The notes under the pieces were generated by a model that was given only the letters and a program-made list of their open reading frames with translations, had not been told where the DNA came from and did no database searches. Below are positions 20,413 to 24,203 of a DNA stretch of 24,203 nt, one piece after another (the stretch's first letter is position 1; every line of letters begins with the position of its first letter). This DNA is from Saccoglossus kowalevskii. Its lineage: Eukaryota; Hemichordata; Enteropneusta; Harrimaniidae. The position numbers and the translations under genes were made by a program. The stretch lies in NCBI RefSeq assembly GCF_000003605.2, contig NW_003126897.1, positions 112,819-137,021 on the forward strand, written 5' to 3'.

Positions 20413-20986
20413 CTAGAAAACAAAAATTAAGAAATGTGAGTAGGCAAGAACTAGGACGCCTTAGTCGTATTTCGTATTGCAGCGAAGCATGTCGAATAAA
20501 TATTCGGGGTTCGCCGCCTCGTCCTGTGATGGTATGTGATTGTCCGGGCACCCCGATAAGGCTATCATTGAGGCCAAAGTTTCGCGCCAGCAATAACCAA
20601 AGAAAAAAATGGCAAAAATACTTGCCGGACCAAAATTGACACAAAAAATAGTTCACAGTAACAAGAAATATACAATCTCTTGAAATGTTCTGTCAAAAAT
20701 ACCGAAACTTTACAAACTTTTTCAGAAAAGCTCGAGATCTTCACTCGGGTATTGTGTTCCGAAGACCGAAGGAAGAAACCAATATGGGGGAAATCTGGTC
20801 GACAAAGAAGGAGCCAGCTTGAAGACGAATATTGCAAGAACGGGTGAAAATACCACTATGACATTCCGTATACAAGTTGATAGACATTCCAACTACACAT
20901 ATGGCGAATTTTGAGCCATTTGGTGCGTAGGCACTCGATAAAACCCACCAGATTCGGGACGTATAAAATGAATGAACAGAACTCAC
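20413..20986 (-). other. candidate 5' UTR intron of cyclin E
   Basis: The acceptor TTAATTTTTGTTTTCTAG|G ends at 20413. The best donor upstream on the same strand is CTCTGA|GTGAGT at 20987/20986. If used, exon 0 lies just above 20987, next to CCAAT and E2F-like motifs, and this 574-bp intron carries the perfect E2F site at 20580. If the intron is not used, the same sequence would be proximal promoter. Confidence 0.4.
20580..20588. promoter_or_regulatory. perfect E2F site TTTCGCGCC
   Basis: TTTCGCGC is an exact match to the E2F/DP consensus TTTSSCGC, 207 bp upstream of the cyclin E ATG. E2F control of cyclin E is established in flies and vertebrates. Confidence 0.65.
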
Positions 20987-20995
20987 TCAGAGCCA

Positions 20996-21051
20996 GGGCG
21001 CCAATCTCGCACGCAGCTGTATTACGCATATTCACACCATTGGCGGGGAAA
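20996..21051. promoter_or_regulatory. CCAAT/E2F-like motifs of the cyclin E promoter
   Basis: GGGCGCCAAT (20996-21005) reads ATTGGCGCCC on the minus strand, an E2F-like site overlapping a CCAAT box. TTGGCGGGGAAA (21040-21051) is a second E2F-like site and carries CCAAT in the reverse sense. Both lie just above the candidate first donor at 20987. NF-Y plus E2F pairs are common in cell-cycle promoters. Site function is inferred. Confidence 0.5.
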
Positions 21052-21446
21052 TTCAAGAATTCGTCCCAAAAATCCGCAAAAACACGAAAAAAATATTTAT
21101 TTGAAACATGCAATAATTGTTTAAATATCGGGAGGCATTTTCCCAAAAGATAGAATATTTTAAAGTTTTTTTTATCGTACGAATACTTTGCTAGAAGCTT
21201 GACGGAAAGGGGGGTTATAGGTCAGTAATGGGGGTCAATGTCAGCGAGTTTTTAATCTCGGAAAAAGTAAGCATGAGTTTTAATAACGTGCTATATGGCT
21301 ATAAATGATATTAAATATATAAAATTAATAGTTTGTGAGCATCCAACAAGTATTACTAACATATTTCATGAAATTTAATTCATCACTTCCATATCGACAA
21401 AAGTTTATGCTGTTGTTTACGCTCGCCAGTGATTGGTTTCCATCAC

Positions 21447-21454
21447 TCACGTGA
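21447..21454. promoter_or_regulatory. palindromic E-box TCACGTGA
   Basis: TCACGTGA, followed by C, is the core bound by USF/MITF/TFEB-type bHLH-zip factors, 265 bp upstream of the BtpA-like ATG. A reversed CCAAT box sits 11 bp before it. It probably belongs to that gene's core promoter. Confidence 0.45.
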
Positions 21455-21718
21455 CAAGTCAGCTGTTGAAGTTAAAAAATATCCAAACGTGTGTTTTTAC
21501 TGTTTGTGTTTTTTTGGCCGATTTCCCAGCATTTACTCGTCGTTACATTCAATACTAGTCTACATTTGGACTTTTGTAACGTATGGTCTGCTACAACTAC
21601 AGCTGCGAAACAAATGTTTGACTGGTGAACAACTCTCTCCTGTCCCTTCCGGAGTACAAGTAAATAGGAACAGAGTAGATCTGAATTATATTTTTTGTAA
21701 TTCATGTCACTAAGCAAG

Positions 21719-21800
21719 ATGGCTTTAAAATCATTTTCTGGAATGTTTGGAAGAACCCATGCTGCTGTTATTGGTATGATACATGTTGGAGCCTTACCAG
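21719..21800 (+). CDS. BtpA-family TIM-barrel protein, exon 1
   Basis: Start context CAAG-ATG-G is strong, with an in-frame stop just upstream. It encodes residues 1-27 plus the first base of Gly 28: MALKSFSGMFGRTHAAVIGM, IHVGALP. The strand VIGMIHVGALPGTP is the hallmark first beta-strand of the BtpA family (cyanobacterial BtpA, E. coli SgcQ, C. elegans F13E9.13). The short basic N-terminus could be a weak mitochondrial presequence, but only about 15 residues precede the barrel. The donor is CCAG|GTAACT; the exon ends in phase 1. The molecular activity of the family is not settled; BtpA stabilises photosystem I in cyanobacteria, which cannot be its role in an animal. Confidence 0.88.
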
Positions 21801-22189
21801 GTAACTGTACTATTGAATGGTTGCTGGAGTAACAGATAGAGAGATAAGCTTATGTAACCAATGCGGAGAAGGGAAAAAAGTATTCAATTTCCATTATGTG
21901 ACATTTCACACGACGTATTGCATGAAATTTAATGGGCCAATTTTGATCATTTAAAATCTTTATTTACCTCCAAGGGTAATGTCTCATTCAATCACTGATT
22001 AGTAAAAGCAATATACCAAGAGGATTTGTATATTTCTTGGTATAGGAGTAGATTTTTCATTGCATCTTTCATTAGCAATGTTAAGTTGTACTTCTGGTTG
22101 CTATTGTGAATTTGCCAATGTGTAATACTTACGTACACTCTTATAAAAGTCTCTTTTTTCTTTAATGCAATGCATTTTCATTATCCAAG

Positions 22190-22272
22190 GAACACCACGA
22201 AATAAACAGAAGATTTCTGAAATAACAGAAGCTGCTTGCAAAGAAGCTGAAATATACAAAGAAGCAGGCGTG
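22190..22272 (+). CDS. BtpA-family TIM-barrel protein, exon 2
   Basis: The acceptor TTATCCAAG (AG at 22188-22189) is preceded by T-rich sequence, and the donor is GTG|GTATGT at 22272/22273. It completes Gly 28 and encodes residues 29-55: TPRNKQKISEITEAACKEAE, IYKEAGV. The helix with conserved A...EA...YKEAGVDG is typical of the family, in which many partial substrates are unknown. It starts in phase 1, ends in phase 0, and follows a 389-bp intron with nothing else recognised. Confidence 0.9.
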
Positions 22273-22394
22273 GTATGTTCCAAACTTTTTTCAGTCAAAA
22301 CTGCACTTCTTGACACACTGCTTGGATCAGCAAGATTTTACATTTTATAATAATTTTAATAAATTTTTCTGCGCTTTTTTCTAATATTCTTCAT

Positions 22395-22470
22395 TATTTC
22401 TGGAAATGAACCCTGATTTTGGAGCCAACAGGCAAAAGTTGAGTCAATAAACGGGACTATTTTGTGAATT
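22395..22470 (+). mobile_element. internal fragment of the TTAA MITE family
   Basis: It shares TTTCTGGAAATGAACCCT, TTTGGAGCCAACAG, TTGAGTCAAT and GGGACTATTTTGTGAATT-type blocks, in order, with the reverse complement of 8520-8640. An internal deletion has removed the middle, and both ends are missing. Confidence 0.65.
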
Positions 22471-22923
22471 ATATTTTGTATAAATTGTTATAAATAAATA
22501 GATGGCAAAGTTATCCAAACAAAATATATGTACTGACACAGTATGAAATGTCAGGACACAGTCGATGGTTTGTCTGGTGTGTCTTATAACGCTCGTAATT
22601 TATTCAGATGGCGCACCCTCCGAAAAGTGGTTAAAATTCCGGTAATCAGTTCTAATCATGTAACTACATGTATTTCAAGATGCACATAACAAACTAGTCA
22701 GCAACTTAGCTGGCAATGTTGATGTTTTGGTGTTTGGAACAAGATGACAGTGACAGTAACTGTTCTATAAAATTAGATCTACTCAAAATGGCCAACAAAT
22801 GGCCACCAAATCAGTGTTGTTAATATTCATGGGGTTTTTGTATCACCCATCAAATAATTCCCAAAGTTTATATCATTTGAATCTAGTATGTTTTTTTTCC
22901 TTTACAGCAAGTCTCAAAAGTAT

Positions 22924-23016
22924 TGGGGCAGCCTAATTTGCTAACTCGCTTGCGAATTGCCTAACTGCTTTAGTTTTGACTAAACAGTTGGCTTTCGAAT
23001 CTCACTGGTGCCGGCT
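22924..23016 (+). mobile_element. possible tRNA-derived SINE head
   Basis: TGGGGCAGCCTAATTTGCTA resembles a degenerate A box, and about 70 bp downstream CTTTCGAATCTCACTGG resembles a B box (GTTCGAATCCCACTGG) followed by TGCCGGCTTGTG. The acceptor stem does not pair well, so it is not a functional tRNA. A decayed tRNA-derived SINE is the best reading. Confidence 0.35.
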
Positions 23017-23264
23017 TGTGATCACGTACACTCTAGGCGAGTCTATATTACATTAAGGGACATAGAATGTTTTTATGCAGCCTGGTACATGTCTGGTTTC
23101 CCCTGAATGATTTGAGCCTGAAAATGGCCACAGTCAGCTGGCATACAAGTGATAATATGATAAATGCCATTAATCCACCAATATTTACTATATGGGGGTG
23201 GCCATCTTGAACACTGCTTGAAACTAAATAGACAAGTTGAGAAACAATCTTCTGAAAAAAACTG

Positions 23265-23331
23265 CAGACTATAAACAGGACTATTTTATAAATTTGTGAT
23301 GAAAAGTGGGAACTGGTGGTGAAAAGGTTAG
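23265..23331 (+). mobile_element. terminal fragment of the TTAA MITE family
   Basis: CTATAAACAGGACTATTTT, AATTTGTGATGAAAAG and GGGAACTGGTGGTGAAAAGG match the reverse complement of the left part of the 8471-8692 element and run to its TIR. The terminal tetramer is TTAG here instead of TTAA. Confidence 0.65.
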
Positions 23332-23504
23332 GACCAGACTTTTTTTTATTTCTTGTTTCTCAAATTTTTTTTTATAAGGCAATTTTTTTGAGGAGGGCGG
23401 GTCAAAAATTAAATTAATTCTTTTTTTCCCATTAGATTTGTGTGATTCTCAAAGAATTGTAAGTGAGATCATTGATCGAAGAGAGGAAATGAAATAAAAT
23501 TTTA

Positions 23505-23745
23505 TTCCATGTATAACCTTGTTTCTCATCTGCGCGAGACTTCGGTACTTTGATCATGATACTCCCACTAAAATGCAACTTGGGTTTGTTATGCGGCGGG
23601 CGGTAAAAAAAATGAAGATAAAAATAATATTTGTTTAGCATTACAAGTCGGCGGGAGCGAGAAATTACGCTGAAATAAAATTTTATTTTTATTTCATTTT
23701 CGGCTCCTGTTCATTCGGTGGGTTCGCGAAACAAGGGATAATAAA
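23505..23745. repeat. CpG-rich islet with inverted-repeat ends
   Basis: A patch with several CpG and CGGCGGG motifs stands out in AT-rich intron DNA. ATAACCTTGTTTCTC near 23511-23526 faces GCGAAACAAGGGATAA near 23726-23741 in inverted orientation. The palindrome-containing GAAATAAAATTTTATT occurs at 23491-23506 and 23672-23687. This could be a MITE of an unrecognised family. Confidence 0.35.
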
Positions 23746-23953
23746 AGTCTGGCCTTAAGGATCCCAGTGAAATATTCACTGCTGCAATAAATAACAATTT
23801 TCCCTGGCTCATTAAAATTTTTCTCTAACAAAAGTTGATAGTAGTTGGTGTAAAAGTGGGATGTGTAGTATATCTTCAGATCTGAGGGTCAACTAATCTG
23901 AGACTCCACTCCAAATGATTGATATTGACATTGATGCTTTAAATTTCTTATAG

Positions 23954-24140
23954 GATGGTATTATAGTAGAGAATATGCATGACATTCCTTACATGCATAC
24001 TGACAGTGTGGGACATGAAATTACTGCATCTATGAGTGTCATCTGTTCACATATAAAGGGGATATGCCCTAACATTCCTTGTGGAGTACAGATACTGGCT
24101 GGTGCAAACAAACAAGCATTGTCTGTGGCTCAGGCAGCAG
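23954..24140 (+). CDS. BtpA-family TIM-barrel protein, exon 3 (gene continues past window)
   Basis: The acceptor is TTTCTTATAG (AG at 23952-23953) and the donor is CAG|GTGAGT at 24140/24141. It encodes residues 56-117 plus the first base of Gly 118. DGIIVENMHDIPY (56-68) is the family signature, with conserved Glu-Asn and His-Asp pairs at the mouth of the barrel. VQILAGANKQALSVAQAAG (100-118) is the next conserved strand and helix. It joins exon 2 directly as EAGV-DGII, as in the family, so no exon is missing. Family members are about 250-280 residues, so roughly half the protein lies beyond the right edge. Confidence 0.93.
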
Positions 24141-24203
24141 GTGAGTCACAATACACCGTTTTCATAAAGAGGGCGCAAATCCAGTCACGTGCTATTTTGC
24201 GAT

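Larger units (their letters stand above)
20990..21718. promoter_or_regulatory. divergent promoter region between cyclin E and the BtpA-like gene
   Basis: The two start codons are 1.35 kb apart on opposite strands with no gene between. E2F/CCAAT motifs cluster on the left side. On the right, CCAAT (reverse, 21432-21436), TCACGTGA (21447-21454) and CAGCTG (near 21460) lie about 260-290 bp before the plus-strand ATG. The middle (21150-21420) is AT-rich with nothing recognised. Exact start sites cannot be read from the sequence. Confidence 0.55.
22273..23953 (+). other. intron 2 of the BtpA-like gene
   Basis: A 1681-bp GT-AG intron. Contents: two fragments of the TTAA MITE family (22395-22470, 23265-23331), a tRNA-like SINE candidate (22924-23016) and a CpG-rich islet with inverted repeats (23505-23745). 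No coding exon is recognised. Confidence 0.85.
21719..24203 (+). other. BtpA-family gene, 5' part (truncated by window)
   Basis: Three coding exons give 117 residues in one frame with phases 1-0-1. The introns are 389 bp, 1681 bp and an open-ended third from 24141. The gene is divergent from cyclin E. It is a prokaryote-typical (bacteria, archaea) TIM-barrel family found patchily in invertebrates and absent from mammals as far as I know. Its introns and splice signals show it is a resident animal gene and not bacterial contamination. Confidence 0.88.

Noticed and set aside
20962-20969. TATAAAAT on the plus strand as a TATA box
   Set aside because: It is 750 bp from the only plus-strand start and points away from cyclin E; such a motif is expected by chance here.
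20856-21146. 96-codon minus-strand frame in the promoter region
   Set aside because: No homology; it lies between divergent promoters and overlaps CCAAT/E2F motifs.
22925-23015. Functional tRNA gene
   Set aside because: The acceptor-stem halves do not pair, the B box lacks the leading G and no clean anticodon stem is visible.

Overview
The window is metazoan nuclear DNA. It is AT-rich by eye, with short coding exons separated by GT-AG spliceosomal introns, and it carries minisatellites and MITE-like elements. The gene content (an ancestral-type cyclin E and a BtpA-family protein) fits a marine invertebrate, but species and phylum cannot be fixed from the sequence alone.

Layout. From 1 to about 5.2 kb lies gene-poor DNA downstream of the cyclin gene: a pogo/Tigger-type MITE (58-216), a TTAA-flanked inverted-repeat element (910-1153), a 50/53-bp minisatellite of about 23 units (1481-2705) and a decayed tandem repeat of about 120-170 bp (3281-4340). 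From about 5.2 to 20.4 kb on the minus strand lies a complete cyclin E gene. Ten coding exons join in frame into a 417-residue protein with both cyclin folds, an MRSILLDW docking patch and a C-terminal LTPPQS degron. Its introns hold a 19-bp minisatellite (9471-9690), a TTAA-flanked MITE (8471-8692), simple repeats and a perfect DR1 nuclear-receptor motif (13651-13663). From about 20.4 to 21.7 kb is the shared promoter region, with E2F-like motifs on the cyclin side and an E-box and CCAAT motif on the other. From 21719 to the right edge on the plus strand are the first three coding exons of a BtpA-family TIM-barrel protein, truncated by the window. Its large intron holds MITE fragments, a possible tRNA-derived SINE and a CpG-rich inverted-repeat islet.

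How the parts work together. Cyclin E activates CDK2 at the G1/S transition, is transcribed under E2F, and is removed by SCF-FBW7 through its phosphodegron. Motifs for both controls are visible here. The BtpA-like gene is head-to-head with it. No functional link between the two proteins is known to me; shared promoter activity is the only link the sequence suggests.

I see no tRNA, rRNA or CRISPR, and no complete autonomous transposon. The most unusual items are the divergent pairing of cyclin E with a prokaryote-typical enzyme family and the number of short inverted-repeat elements.
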